64,000 nt of DNA from assembly GCF_006088715.1 (NCBI RefSeq), contig NZ_CP030771.1, forward strand, positions 6,942,001-7,006,000, in the 5' to 3' direction. This DNA comes from Streptomyces sp. YIM 121038. Its GTDB lineage: Bacteria; Actinomycetota; Actinomycetes; Streptomycetales; Streptomycetaceae. Positions 38,492-48,943 of this stretch are shown piece after piece; position 1 is the first letter of the stretch, and every line of letters begins with the position of its first letter. The translations under genes were made by a program, and so were the position numbers. The notes under the pieces were generated by a model. That model did no database searches. It saw only the letters and a program-made list of their open reading frames with translations, and was not told where the DNA came from.

Positions 38492-38513
38492 TCGTCAGGC
38501 AGACGACTATGAT
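38492..38513 (+). promoter_or_regulatory. Operator-promoter of the NUDIX gene: TCGTC-AGGCA-GACGA over a leaderless -10
   Basis: A perfect 5-bp inverted repeat TCGTC-N5-GACGA (38492-38506) abuts the -10 box TATGAT (38508-38513), which ends 6 nt before ATG 38520. A repressor bound here would block the promoter. Confidence 0.65.
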
Positions 38514-38519
38514 CGCGGC

Positions 38520-39281
38520 ATGTCGCCCTACGACCCGTCGGCCTTCCCGCCCTTCGCTGTCACCGTCGATCTGGTCGTGCTGACCGTGCGCCGCCACGCC
38601 CTGTGCGCCCTGGCCGTGCGCCGTGGTGAGCCGCCGTTCCAGGGGCGTTGGGCATTGCCCGGGGGTTTCGTACGGGCGGACGAGGACCTCTCGGGGGCCG
38701 CGGCGCGCGAGCTGGTGGAGGAGACGGGGCTCTGTGCCCACGACCCGGACAGTCCGGTTCAGGCCAATGGTGCGCACCTCGAGCAGCTGGCCACGTACGG
38801 CGACCCCAAGCGCGACCCGCGGATGCGCGTGGTCAGCGTCGCTCACCTCGCCCTCGCACCGGACCTGCCGGCGCCCCGCCCCGGCGGTGACGCCCACAGC
38901 GCGCGCTGGGCCCCGGTCGAGGCCCTGCTCCACCAGGGCGGGTACGGCAGGGAGGGGGAGCAGGCCGCGCCGCTGGCGTTCGACCATGCGCAGATCCTCT
39001 CGGACGGAGTGGAGCGCGCCCGTTCGAAGATCGAATACTCCTCGCTGGCCACGGCGTTCTGCCCGCCGGAATTCACGGTCGGCGAACTGCGGCGCGTGTA
39101 CGAAGCGGTATGGGGTGTCGCCCTCGATCCGCGCAACTTCCACCGCAAGGTGACGGGCACGCCGGGATTCCTCGTGCCCACAGGGGGGACGACGACGCGC
39201 CAGGGAGGCCGCCCGGCCCAGCTCTTCCGCGCGGGTGGCGCGACGCTCCTCAACCCCCCGATGCTGAGGCCCGACGTCTGA
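38520..39281 (+). CDS. NUDIX-domain protein with C-terminal winged helix (NrtR-like regulator)
   Basis: 253 aa. The N-terminal NUDIX fold has GRWALPGGFVRADEDLSGAA followed by RELVEETGL, close to the GX5EX7REUXEEXGU box but with Asp-Glu-Asp before the RELVEETG. The C-terminal part (TVGELRRVYEAVWGVALDPR, NFHRKVTGTPGFLVPTG) is the winged helix of NrtR-type regulators, which sense ADP-ribose or related nucleotides and repress NAD or sugar genes. ATG 38520 fits the leaderless promoter and the conserved YDPSAFPPFAVTVDLV start; ATG 38400 overlapping the upstream stop would add 40 unconserved residues. Confidence 0.87.
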   Translation: MSPYDPSAFPPFAVTVDLVVLTVRRHALCALAVRRGEPPFQGRWALPGGFVRADEDLSGAAARELVEETGLCAHDPDSPVQANGAHLEQLATYGDPKRDPRMRVVSVAHLALAPDLPAPRPGGDAHSARWAPVEALLHQGGYGREGEQAAPLAFDHAQILSDGVERARSKIEYSSLATAFCPPEFTVGELRRVYEAVWGVALDPRNFHRKVTGTPGFLVPTGGTTTRQGGRPAQLFRAGGATLLNPPMLRPDV

Positions 39282-39489
39282 TCCCGCCCGGGCTCGACGG
39301 CTGCCGGCTGTCCGGCTTGGGTGCGCCGTCGGCCGCGTGAGAGCTGGGGATTGACACCCGCAGTCCACGCCCTGAGCGAAAAGCCGGAAATGTCGCGTTA
39401 TCTTGCTGCGGTACCCACGGGGCTTGTCCGTCCCCGATCCGGCGGACCCGCCCCGCCCGCGAGCGGTCGCACATCCTGCGAGAGAAGCG
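39282..39489 (+). promoter_or_regulatory. Upstream region of the fused ABC transporter gene
   Basis: A perfect -35 hexamer TTGACA is at 39351-39356, without a good -10 at 17-18 nt. TTATCT at 39397-39402 is a possible alternative -10. Nothing else was seen. Confidence 0.35.
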
Positions 39490-41520
39490 ATGATCCAGGC
39501 CATCGGACTGACCAGCAACCCCCGCAAGGACCTCCCGCCCGCCGTCGACGACGTCTCCTTCCAAGCGCACACGGGCCGTGTCACCGCGGTCCTGGGAGCC
39601 TCGGGCGGAGGCAAGACAACGACTCTCCGCTTGATGCTCGAACTCCAACAAGGGCGCGGCGTCACCTACTTCAGAGGGCGGGAACTGCACCGCATCGCGC
39701 ACCCTTCGCGCGAGGTGGGCGTCCTGCTCGGTGACGTCCCCGGGCATCCGGCGCGCACGGTGAGAGGCCATCTGCGCATGCTCTGCGCCGCGGTGGGCGC
39801 GCCTGTGACACGCGCCGATGACGTGCTCGAAGGAGTCGGACTCGTCAGCCTGCGCGAACAGCGCCTCGGCACGCTCTCCCGCGGGATGGACCGCCGTCTC
39901 GGGCTGGCCTGTGCGCTCCTCGCGGATCCGCACACCCTCGTGCTGGACGAGCCCACCGGCAGCCTTTCGGCCCGTGAGGGCGACTGGCTGCACGGCATCC
40001 TACGGGCACATGCCGCACGGGGCGGCACGGTCCTGTTCACCACGGACGACGCCAAGGAAGCCGCCCGGACCGCCGACCGGGTCATCACCCTGGACGCGGG
40101 GCGGCTCGTCGCGGATCAGGATGCGGCGGAGTTCGCCCGCACACGGCTCAGGCCCCGCGTCGCCGTGCGCACCCCGCATGCCGCGCGTCTCGCCGCCTTG
40201 ATCGCCAAGGAGGCCCGCTCGCTGCGCCGGTCCGTCGAGGTGGTGCAGGAGGGCGGCAGCCGTCTGTCGGTCTACGGAAGTACGTGTGGGGAGGTGGGGG
40301 AGGCCGCGTTCCGCCACGGCATCCTTGTGCATCAACTCGCCGACGAAGTCGGGGACGCGGACCACGCGGCAGCCGATGCGCGGGAGCGGGCTCCGGTGGA
40401 GCAGGGGCGCAGCGCGGCGCTCGAAGCCGCGCCGGGCGCGCAGAGCGGCCCCGCAGTGCGGCAGGGGCCCGTGAGCTCCGCGGCATGCGCCTCCGGCGAG
40501 CCGCGAGAGTCGCTCAAGGCAGCCGTCGCCACGCCTACGCACGACACGGTGGCTGAGCGCTCGCCCGCCACCGGCGGCGCTTCTGCCGCGTCGGGCACCG
40601 ATGGCGCCACTTCGAGCACTGCGAGCGCGCCTCGTACTGCCAGTGCGCCTCGTGCTTCGAGTGAACCTTGTGCTTCGAGTGCGCCGCGCGCATCGAGCGC
40701 ACCGCAGGCCCCGCCGTCTCCCTTGCCCCCTCCCATCGCCCTCCGTACGGCACCGAACCCGCTGCGTCCGCTGCGCTACGAGCTGCGCCGCGCCACCGGT
40801 GTCGGCACCGGATACCTCACGGTGGCCGTGGCGATCGCCTCGTCCGCGCTCCTATGCCTGTTCCTCGCCCGGACCGGACGCACGCCGCAGCTGCACCTGC
40901 TCGCGGCTTGGCCCAGCGAACTTCCGCTGCCGCCCGCGGCCCTGGGAGCCGGGCTGCTGGGCGCGCTCGCCTTCGGGGAGGAGTTCCGCCACCCCGCCCT
41001 CGCCGCGGACCGCGGTACCGTGCCCCGGCGCCTGGGGCTCCTCGCCGCGAAGCTCGCCGTCGCCGCCACCACCGCGCTGCTGCTCGCCGGGCTCACCGTG
41101 GGGTGCGACGCCTTGCTGCTCCACCTGGTATACGGAGGAGAGCTCGCAGAAGTTCCCTCCGACTGGCTTTCGGCGACCGTCAGTTGGATTTCATTGATGA
41201 TCGGATGTGCTTGGGCCGGAGTGCTGGCCGCCGGAGTCTTCCGGTCCACCACCGCCGGACTCGCCGCGGTGCTCGCGGTGCCGATCGTCGTCGTACCGCT
41301 CGTACAGAAGGCGCTGGAAGGGCCGTCCGTTCGATCAGCCGCTGGATTTCCGGGGCGACTGCGAGAGCTCACGCTGGTGGAGTGGCCGTTCGGCGCCGAG
41401 CGGTACGTCGCCGGAGGGCTGAGGATGGTGGCTCAACCCGTGGGCAGCGCACTGATGTTGTCGCTCGCCGCACTGCTCGGCGCGTACCTGCTGACAGCGG
41501 GGCGCAGGCGGGCGCGCTGA
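39490..41520 (+). CDS. ABC transporter, ATP-binding domain fused to a membrane domain
   Basis: 676 aa. ABC ATPase at residues 1-~230: Walker A GASGGGKTTTLR, Walker B TLVLDEPTGSL, and a degenerate signature LSRGMDRRLGLA. Residues ~255-420 are a Ser/Ala/Pro/Arg-rich linker with repeated ASSAPRASSAP units. The C-terminal ~240 residues contain about six hydrophobic segments (from YLTVAVAIASSALLCLFLA to ALMLSLAALLGAYLLTAG). This looks like an exporter half with ATPase and permease in one chain in reversed (nucleotide-domain first) order. The substrate is unknown. ATG 39490 follows GAGAGAAG. Confidence 0.83.
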   Translation: MIQAIGLTSNPRKDLPPAVDDVSFQAHTGRVTAVLGASGGGKTTTLRLMLELQQGRGVTYFRGRELHRIAHPSREVGVLLGDVPGHPARTVRGHLRMLCAAVGAPVTRADDVLEGVGLVSLREQRLGTLSRGMDRRLGLACALLADPHTLVLDEPTGSLSAREGDWLHGILRAHAARGGTVLFTTDDAKEAARTADRVITLDAGRLVADQDAAEFARTRLRPRVAVRTPHAARLAALIAKEARSLRRSVEVVQEGGSRLSVYGSTCGEVGEAAFRHGILVHQLADEVGDADHAAADARERAPVEQGRSAALEAAPGAQSGPAVRQGPVSSAACASGEPRESLKAAVATPTHDTVAERSPATGGASAASGTDGATSSTASAPRTASAPRASSEPCASSAPRASSAPQAPPSPLPPPIALRTAPNPLRPLRYELRRATGVGTGYLTVAVAIASSALLCLFLARTGRTPQLHLLAAWPSELPLPPAALGAGLLGALAFGEEFRHPALAADRGTVPRRLGLLAAKLAVAATTALLLAGLTVGCDALLLHLVYGGELAEVPSDWLSATVSWISLMIGCAWAGVLAAGVFRSTTAGLAAVLAVPIVVVPLVQKALEGPSVRSAAGFPGRLRELTLVEWPFGAERYVAGGLRMVAQPVGSALMLSLAALLGAYLLTAGRRRAR

Positions 41521-41661
41521 CGCCTTCGCCGCCTCCGGAGAGCACGGGTGAGGGGCTGCGGCCGCCGATGGCTCGTCGGCCTCCTGGGCGGGCCGCGGAC
41601 GGGCCTCTACTGCCTTTCGGTCCCGCGTTGTGCGCAAGTCTTCGCAGGACAGCCACTTCTT

Positions 41662-41669
41662 TCCGATAA
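41662..41669 (+). promoter_or_regulatory. Candidate sigma-WhiG -10 element of whiH
   Basis: TCCGATAA matches the WhiG -10 consensus GCCGATAA at 7 of 8 positions and lies 93 nt before the whiH start. A TAAA -35 at 15 nt upstream is not present, so the match is partial. Confidence 0.45.
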
Positions 41670-41762
41670 GGCGTCAATTGCAGCGAGGTAAGCGATCACC
41701 CTTTCGTGTGCTTTTCACCAAAGACCTCAAGGGACTTGGGGGCCAGGCCGACAACTGAATCC

Positions 41763-42650
41763 GTGAGTACCCTTGCGCACACCATGATGACCACCGCCCG
41801 CTCCGCAGACACCGGCCTCGCCGGCCCGGGCGAACTCGACCGCTACCCCTACGCCGAGGCCCACGGCGCCGACCGCGTGGTCGCGCCCGCCTGGGACAGC
41901 GCCGACCAGGACCTGGCCCGCGTGGGCCGACGAGCGGCCGGGAGCCGCGGCCGCGGACTGCACGGCCAACTGGTCCAGCAGCTGGGCCAGATGATCGTCT
42001 CCGGGGACCTGGGCGCCGACCGGCCCCTCGTCCCGGAGGAGATCGGCCAGCGGTTCGAGGTCTCCCGCACCGTCGTCCGCGAATCCCTGCGCGTGCTGGA
42101 GGCCAAGGGCCTCGTCAGCGCCCGCCCCAACGTCGGCACGCGCGTGCGCCCGGTCAGCGACTGGAACCTGCTCGACCCGGACATCATCGAGTGGCGGGCG
42201 TTCGGCCCGCAGCGCGACGACCAGCGCCGCGAGCTCAGCGAGCTCCGCTGGACGATCGAGCCGCTCGCGGCCCGGCTCGCCGCCGGGCACGGCCGGGAAG
42301 AGGTCCAGCAGCGCCTCGCCGACATGGTCGAGATCATGCGGCACGCGCTCGGCCAGGGCGACTCGATCACTTTCGCCCGCGCCGACGCCGAGTTCCACTC
42401 GCTGCTCATCCAGGTCGCGGGCAACCGCATGCTGGAGCACCTGTCCGGCATCGTCTCGGCCGCCCTCCAGGTCTCCGGCGGCCCCGTCACCGGCTGTGAC
42501 CGCCCCACCGAGGCCTCGCTGGCCCACCACGGCCGGATCGTCGACGCCCTCGCGTCGGGCGACGGAGCCGCCGCCGAGGCCGCCACGCGCCAGCTCCTGA
42601 CCGTCCACCCGGAGGTGGAGCGGGTCGTGCCCGCTCCTCGCGAGCACTGA
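41763..42650 (+). CDS. whiH: GntR/FadR-family sporulation regulator WhiH
   Basis: 295 aa. The N-terminal winged helix (residues ~60-125: LHGQLVQQLGQMIVSGDLGA, FEVSRTVVRESLRVLEAKGL) is followed by a helical FCD ligand domain (SELRWTIEPLAARLAAGHG, FHSLLIQVAGN). WhiH acts in aerial hyphae before septation, under sigma-WhiG. The identification rests on the family, the N-terminus STLAHTMMTTARSAD, which I recall for Streptomyces WhiH, and the location directly upstream of hrdB. The GTG start at 41763 has no Shine-Dalgarno sequence; ATG 41784 is an alternative. Confidence 0.85.
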   Translation: MSTLAHTMMTTARSADTGLAGPGELDRYPYAEAHGADRVVAPAWDSADQDLARVGRRAAGSRGRGLHGQLVQQLGQMIVSGDLGADRPLVPEEIGQRFEVSRTVVRESLRVLEAKGLVSARPNVGTRVRPVSDWNLLDPDIIEWRAFGPQRDDQRRELSELRWTIEPLAARLAAGHGREEVQQRLADMVEIMRHALGQGDSITFARADAEFHSLLIQVAGNRMLEHLSGIVSAALQVSGGPVTGCDRPTEASLAHHGRIVDALASGDGAAAEAATRQLLTVHPEVERVVPAPREH

Positions 42651-43010
42651 CCGCGCGCACGCGTCGGCACCGCAGCCGTGCGCGCCGCGCAGCATCGTTT
42701 CGCTGCCTTCCCCTCCGCTGACCGCTCCCGTGTCGCCGGACTCCCGGGGCCCTGCCAGGGGCCGGGGGCCCGGCGACACGGGCGCAGCAGCCTCGGAACG
42801 GCAGCAGCGGAGCCGCAGGCGATCGCTCACCGGGCCTGGGGACGCGCGAGCCCGGCATGAGGAAACGTGTCGGCAGCCCCGAAGAAACGGCCGTAGTCAA
42901 GAGCTAATGGTTGAAGGCACGACCACTCTTCACCGGATGCTCGTCGACTCTGACCAGATCTGGACGTTTTTAGACGCATACGGTGTGTGACTCGGGCCAC
43001 GTAGATTGGG
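42651..43010. other. whiH-hrdB intergenic region, first part
   Basis: Contains the whiH terminator (42729-42780). A 27-codon open frame ATG 42907-42990 (MVEGTTTLHRMLVDSDQIWT...) has no good ribosome-binding site and is not called as a gene. Confidence 0.5.
42729..42780. terminator. Compound hairpin after whiH
   Basis: Outer arms 42729-42739 (CGTGTCGCCGG) and 42770-42780 (CCGGCGACACG) pair perfectly for 11 bp; an inner GGGGCCCT/AGGGGCC stem fills the loop. Confidence 0.75.
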
Positions 43011-43038
43011 CGTAACGCTCCCAGAGACAGCGCGATGA
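43011..43038 (+). promoter_or_regulatory. hrdB promoter, ECF-sigma type (CGTAAC-N16-CGATGA)
   Basis: CGTAAC at 43011-43016, exactly 16 nt, then CGATGA at 43033-43038, 165 nt before the hrdB start. The GTAAC...CGATGA form is that of ECF sigma promoters; hrdB in streptomycetes is known to be driven largely by the ECF factor ShbA. Confidence 0.6.
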
Positions 43039-43203
43039 CCTAAGAGGTGACAGCCGAGGAGGGAATACAGACGTCGTTCACGGCGCTGTGCAGCTCCACG
43101 GTCCCGCCCGCGCCGTCGGCACAATCCCCAGCCGTCGGTCGTCGGCTCCGATCCATGGTGGACGGGGCCGGAAGCCGTTTTCCAACGTTCCGAGAGGTTG
43201 TTC

Positions 43204-44745
43204 GTGTCGGCCAGCACATCCCGTACGCTCCCGCCGGAGATTGCCGAATCCGTCTCTGTGATGGCGCTCATCGAGCGGGGAAAGGCTGATGGGCAGATCG
43301 CCGGCGACGACGTGCGTCGTGCCTTCGAAGCTGACCAGATCCCGGCCACTCAGTGGAAGAACGTTCTGCGCAGCCTCAACCAGATCCTCGAGGAAGAGGG
43401 TGTGACGCTGATGGTCAGTGCCGCGGAGCCGAAGCGCCCCCGCAAGAGCGTCGCAGCGAAGAGTCCGGCCAAGCGCACCGCGACCAGGACGGTCGCGGCC
43501 AAGACCACCACCGTGAAGCAGACCACCGCCACGGCCGCCTCCGCGAAGTCGGCCGCCGAAGGCGTGGACGAGGACGGCGCCGCCAAGAAGGCCGCTGCCA
43601 AGAAGACGACGGCCAAGAAGACCGTCACGAAGAAGACCGCCGCCAAGAAGACGACGGCCAAGAAGACCGCCTCCAAGAAGGACGCCGGTGAGTTCCTCGA
43701 CGAGGAGGCCACCGAGGAGACGCCCGCCGTCGGCAAGCCCGGCGAGGGCGAGCCCGCGGAAGAGGGCGCCCAGGGCTTCGTCCTGTCCGACGAGGACGAG
43801 GACGACGCGCCCGCGCAGCAGGTCGCCGCGGCCGGCGCCACCGCCGACCCGGTCAAGGACTACCTGAAGCAGATCGGCAAGGTCCCCCTGCTCAACGCCG
43901 AGCAGGAGGTCGAGCTCGCCAAGCGCATCGAGGCCGGCCTGTTCGCCGAGGACAAGCTCGCCAACGCCGACAAGCTCGCGCCGAAGCTCAAGCGCGAGCT
44001 GGAGATCATCGCCGAGGACGGCCGCCGCGCCAAGAACCACCTCCTGGAGGCCAACCTCCGTCTGGTGGTCTCCCTGGCCAAGCGCTACACGGGCCGCGGC
44101 ATGCTCTTCCTGGACCTCATCCAGGAGGGCAACCTCGGTCTGATCCGCGCGGTCGAGAAGTTCGACTACACCAAGGGCTACAAGTTCTCCACCTACGCCA
44201 CCTGGTGGATCCGTCAGGCGATCACCCGCGCCATGGCCGACCAGGCCCGCACCATCCGTATCCCGGTGCACATGGTCGAGGTCATCAACAAGCTCGCGCG
44301 CGTGCAGCGCCAGATGCTCCAGGACCTGGGCCGCGAGCCCACCCCGGAGGAGCTGGCCAAGGAACTCGACATGACCCCGGAGAAGGTCATCGAGGTCCAG
44401 AAGTACGGCCGCGAGCCCATCTCCCTGCACACCCCGCTGGGCGAGGACGGCGACAGCGAGTTCGGTGACCTCATCGAGGACTCCGAGGCCGTCGTCCCGG
44501 CCGACGCCGTCAGCTTCACGCTCCTCCAGGAGCAGCTGCACTCCGTCCTCGACACCCTGTCCGAGCGCGAGGCGGGCGTCGTCTCGATGCGCTTCGGTCT
44601 CACCGACGGTCAGCCGAAGACCCTCGACGAGATCGGCAAGGTCTACGGGGTGACGCGTGAGCGCATCCGTCAGATCGAGTCGAAGACGATGTCGAAGCTG
44701 CGCCACCCGTCGCGCTCGCAGGTCCTGCGCGACTACCTGGACTAG
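43204..44745 (+). CDS. hrdB: Principal RNA polymerase sigma factor HrdB
   Basis: 513 aa. Region 1.1-like start ([20 protein letters not shown]), a Lys/Ala/Thr-rich spacer (residues ~80-165), then regions 1.2-4: [20 protein letters not shown] (1.2), [12 protein letters not shown] and [20 protein letters not shown] (2.1-2.2), [20 protein letters not shown] (2.3-2.4), and the region 4 helix-turn-helix [20 protein letters not shown]. It directs housekeeping transcription. The GTG start at 43204 follows GAGAGG by 7 nt and gives the N-terminus [12 protein letters not shown]. Confidence 0.98.
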   Translation: MSASTSRTLPPEIAESVSVMALIERGKADGQIAGDDVRRAFEADQIPATQWKNVLRSLNQILEEEGVTLMVSAAEPKRPRKSVAAKSPAKRTATRTVAAKTTTVKQTTATAASAKSAAEGVDEDGAAKKAAAKKTTAKKTVTKKTAAKKTTAKKTASKKDAGEFLDEEATEETPAVGKPGEGEPAEEGAQGFVLSDEDEDDAPAQQVAAAGATADPVKDYLKQIGKVPLLNAEQEVELAKRIEAGLFAEDKLANADKLAPKLKRELEIIAEDGRRAKNHLLEANLRLVVSLAKRYTGRGMLFLDLIQEGNLGLIRAVEKFDYTKGYKFSTYATWWIRQAITRAMADQARTIRIPVHMVEVINKLARVQRQMLQDLGREPTPEELAKELDMTPEKVIEVQKYGREPISLHTPLGEDGDSEFGDLIEDSEAVVPADAVSFTLLQEQLHSVLDTLSEREAGVVSMRFGLTDGQPKTLDEIGKVYGVTRERIRQIESKTMSKLRHPSRSQVLRDYLD

Positions 44746-44795
44746 GTCCCGGCTCCTCGGCCTCGTCGCGTCACCGGGCCGAGTCACAGGACAAC

Positions 44796-44843
44796 CGGAA
44801 GACCCGGAGTCCCTCCCGCAAGGGAAGGGCTCCGGGTCTTCCG
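44796..44843. terminator. hrdB terminator
   Basis: CGGAAGACCCGGAG (44796-44809) pairs perfectly with CTCCGGGTCTTCCG (44830-44843), 14 bp, with a nested CCC/GGG stem in the loop, 50 nt after the stop. Confidence 0.9.
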
Positions 44844-44886
44844 TCTATCCGCGTGGCAGAGTGTGCGGCGCGCGCGACGGTAGTTG

Positions 44887-44915
44887 ACTCTGGGTACGCG
44901 ATGGCAACCCAGAGT
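44887..44915 (+). promoter_or_regulatory. 9-bp inverted repeat before the trypsin gene
   Basis: ACTCTGGGT (44887-44895) and ACCCAGAGT (44907-44915) flank 11 nt and end next to the ribosome-binding site GAGGAG. A -35-like TTGACT overlaps its left edge (44885-44890). Confidence 0.6.
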
Positions 44916-44926
44916 GAGGAGATCGC

Positions 44927-45757
44927 ATGCGTCGTCCCTTCGCCCGAGCGCTGGTGGGAACGCTGACCCTGGGGGCCGCGATGGCCGCCCTGCCGCTGGC
45001 TTCCCCGCCGCCTGTGGCGGCCGACAGCGTGGTCGTCGGAGGCGCGCCCGCGCGGGTGGCGGACAGCCCGTGGGTGGTGGCGCTCGCCAGCCGTGACCAG
45101 TTCGGGGGTACGCGCTCGGGCCAGTTCTGCGGCGGCGTCGTGATCGCCCCGTCGACGGTCCTGACCGCGGCCCACTGCATGGGCGAGGAGGTGCTCGGCG
45201 TACCCGTCCGGGAGATGAAGGACCTCAGGGTCATCGCCGACCGCGAGGACCTGGACACCCGTGCGGGCAGTGAGATTCCGGTACGCGGCGTATGGGTCAA
45301 TCCCGAGTACGACCCGTACACGAACGCCGGTGATGTCGCGGTCCTCACCTTGGCCAAGCCGCTCCCGAAGGGCCAGGTCATCCCCATGGCGCGTGCCGGG
45401 GACGCCGCGTACGAGCCGGGTACGGGCGCAGCCGTGTACGGATGGGGCGATACGACGGGGATGGGTCACTACGCGCGCACGCTGCGTTCCGCGCGCGTGA
45501 CGGTGCTGGCGGACTCGGTGTGCGAGCAGGCCTACCGGGGCAGCGTCGACGGGACGTACACGCGCTCTTCGATGCTGTGCGCGGGCGAACCGCAGGGAGG
45601 CCGGGACGCCTGCCAAGGGGACAGCGGCGGGCCGCTGGTCGCCCACGGGCGGCTCATCGGCCTCGTGTCGTGGGGGAGCGGCTGCGGTCGGGCGGACAGC
45701 CCCGGGGTCTATACGCGCGTCTCGGACGTCGCTCGGGTGGTGCAGCGGTACGTGTAG
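44927..45757 (+). CDS. Secreted trypsin-like serine protease
   Basis: 276 aa, S1 family. A signal peptide (residues 1-~32, MRRPFARALVGTLTLGAAMA ... AAD) is followed by the activation-type N-terminus VVVGG. Catalytic triad: His83 (TAAHC), Asp136 (NAGDVAVL), Ser233 (CQGDSGGPL); Asp227 at the S1 position predicts cleavage after Arg/Lys. Extracellular, secreted by Sec or Tat. ATG 44927 follows GAGGAG by 6 nt. It appears to be a single-gene unit, with an inverted repeat at its promoter. Confidence 0.94.
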   Translation: MRRPFARALVGTLTLGAAMAALPLASPPPVAADSVVVGGAPARVADSPWVVALASRDQFGGTRSGQFCGGVVIAPSTVLTAAHCMGEEVLGVPVREMKDLRVIADREDLDTRAGSEIPVRGVWVNPEYDPYTNAGDVAVLTLAKPLPKGQVIPMARAGDAAYEPGTGAAVYGWGDTTGMGHYARTLRSARVTVLADSVCEQAYRGSVDGTYTRSSMLCAGEPQGGRDACQGDSGGPLVAHGRLIGLVSWGSGCGRADSPGVYTRVSDVARVVQRYV

Positions 45758-46083
45758 GAGCTGCTGTGGGCTGGGGCCCAGCAAGGGCCCCTGGCGGCCC
45801 ATGGGCCCCGCTGGGCCGCATGAAGGGCTGTGGTGACGCCTTGAAGGCCAGGCGGCTCGGGATCGCGTTTACGAGCTCTTGAGGCCTGCAACGGAGACGC
45901 CGTGGGGCCCCTGGAGGCCTCGCCTGGGCCCCTGGGAGGCGCTTAGCGGTCGGCAGGTGGCTCGGAGGGTGGATCGTCCGACAGGAGGCCGGGAAAGAGA
46001 GCGGGCGGCTGCCCCTGGGTTGCAGGGGAAGCCGCCCGTGCCGGTCTGGTGGTCCGGCGCTCGCTCGTCGTGGGTGCGAGGCG
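45758..46083. other. Convergent spacer with GC-rich hairpins
   Basis: 326 nt, no gene. Palindromes GCTGGGGCCCAGC (45770-45782) and GGCCCATGGGCC (45796-45807) follow the trypsin gene and may end it; the terminator of the opposite gene is at 46002-46038. Confidence 0.55.
46002..46038 (-). terminator. Hairpin terminator of the small zinc-ribbon gene
   Basis: CGGGCGGCT (46002-46010) pairs with AGCCGCCCG (46030-46038), with an inner CCCT/AGGG stem, 45 nt after the stop of the minus-strand gene. Confidence 0.75.
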
Positions 46084-46314
46084 TCAGCGTTCCTCTTCGG
46101 TCACGCTGGCCGGCACGGCCGTCAGGCGCTCCGTCTCGTCCTGTATCTCGGCGGCGATCTTCTTGAGTTCCGGCTCGAACTTGCGACCGTGGTGGGCGCA
46201 GAAGAGCAGTTCACCGCCACTCAGCAGGACGACGCGCAGATATGCCTGGGCGCCGCAGCGGTCGCAGCGGTCAGCGGCCGTCAGGGGGCTCGCGGGGGTC
46301 AGAACAGTAGTCAC
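46084..46314 (-). CDS. Small zinc-ribbon-like protein (DUF7455 type)
   Basis: 76 aa. CDRCGAQAY (Cys17, Cys20) and FCAHHGRK (Cys and two His) form a likely zinc knuckle; the C-terminus is a short charged helix. Widespread in actinobacteria and often near hrdB or gyrase-type genes; no function is established. The GTG start follows AGAGG. It lies divergent to parE across a 450-nt spacer. Confidence 0.8.
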   Translation of the reverse strand: MTTVLTPASPLTAADRCDRCGAQAYLRVVLLSGGELLFCAHHGRKFEPELKKIAAEIQDETERLTAVPASVTEEER

Positions 46315-46767
46315 GTCGCCTCTTCTCTAGCTCGACGAGCTGTCGTACCAGGGTCAACATCCAACCAGCCCGAAAACGTTCCCGCTCGTGGCTTTTCCTC
46401 GATTTTTTCTTTCGAGGAGGCTGTCTGCTGCCGGTTGGCGGCGAATGAGCCGTATTGCGTGTCTTACGTGTCGTACGGTTTCGCGCTGTCTGTCAGGTCA
46501 GGTCCTTCGCCGGCTGGCTTGCCGGTTGTTCATGAGGACGTGCCCGGAGCCTAAATGGTTCATGCCTGGAAGGGAACGTGACGTGCGCTTCACTCCATCG
46601 AGGGATCGAACACGCGTACGCTTCTGGACTAGTCTGGACCCGGTGCGGGTTGACTTGAGGGTGGCGTGACAACGGCTCTACCAGGCCTCGGTACCCTCTC
46701 ACCGGCAGCAGAAGCCGGGCCCTTACCCACAAGGGCCTCCCTTGAAATTCAGCGAGGAGCGAACCGC
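46315..46767. other. Divergent region upstream of parE
   Basis: 453 nt. An in-frame GTG at 46666 would extend parE by 34 residues but lacks a ribosome-binding site. A possible -10, TAGTCT (46629-46634), sits 17 nt after CGAACA, which is part of a LexA-box-like sequence (46606-46620). A T-rich patch (GATTTTTTCTTTC, about 46402-46414) is unusual here. No gene is called. Confidence 0.5.
46606..46620 (+). promoter_or_regulatory. LexA-box-like site upstream of parE
   Basis: TCGAAC-ACGC-GTACG matches TCGAAC-N4-GTTCG with one mismatch in the conserved positions, overlapping a candidate -35. It lies 147 nt before the parE start. Confidence 0.35.
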
Positions 46768-48882
<2,115 letters not shown>

Positions 48883-48887
48883 GCACG

Positions 48888-48943
48888 AGCCGGTAGCCGG
48901 TAGCCGGTAGCCGGTAGCCGGTAGCCGGTAGCCGGTAGCCGGT
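48888..48943. repeat. Eight perfect tandem copies of AGCCGGT
   Basis: A 7-bp unit repeated 8 times without change, starting 5 nt after the parE stop codon and ending at AGTGGGG. Non-coding. Confidence 0.98.

Noticed and set aside
36030..38519. Very long plus-strand frame running into the NUDIX gene
   Set aside because: Its first ~830 codons overlap the glycogen-debranching-like gene in another frame and are Arg/Gly-rich; only the end encodes the NUDIX protein.
42907..42990. 27-codon ORF in the hrdB upstream region
   Set aside because: No ribosome-binding site and no recognisable family; probably chance.
43062..43087. Sigma-R-like promoter GGAAT-N18-GCT before hrdB
   Set aside because: The -10 GTT is missing, so the match is too weak to list as a feature.
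48888..48943. CRISPR-like array
   Set aside because: The 7-bp units have no spacers and no cas genes are present; it is a simple tandem repeat.
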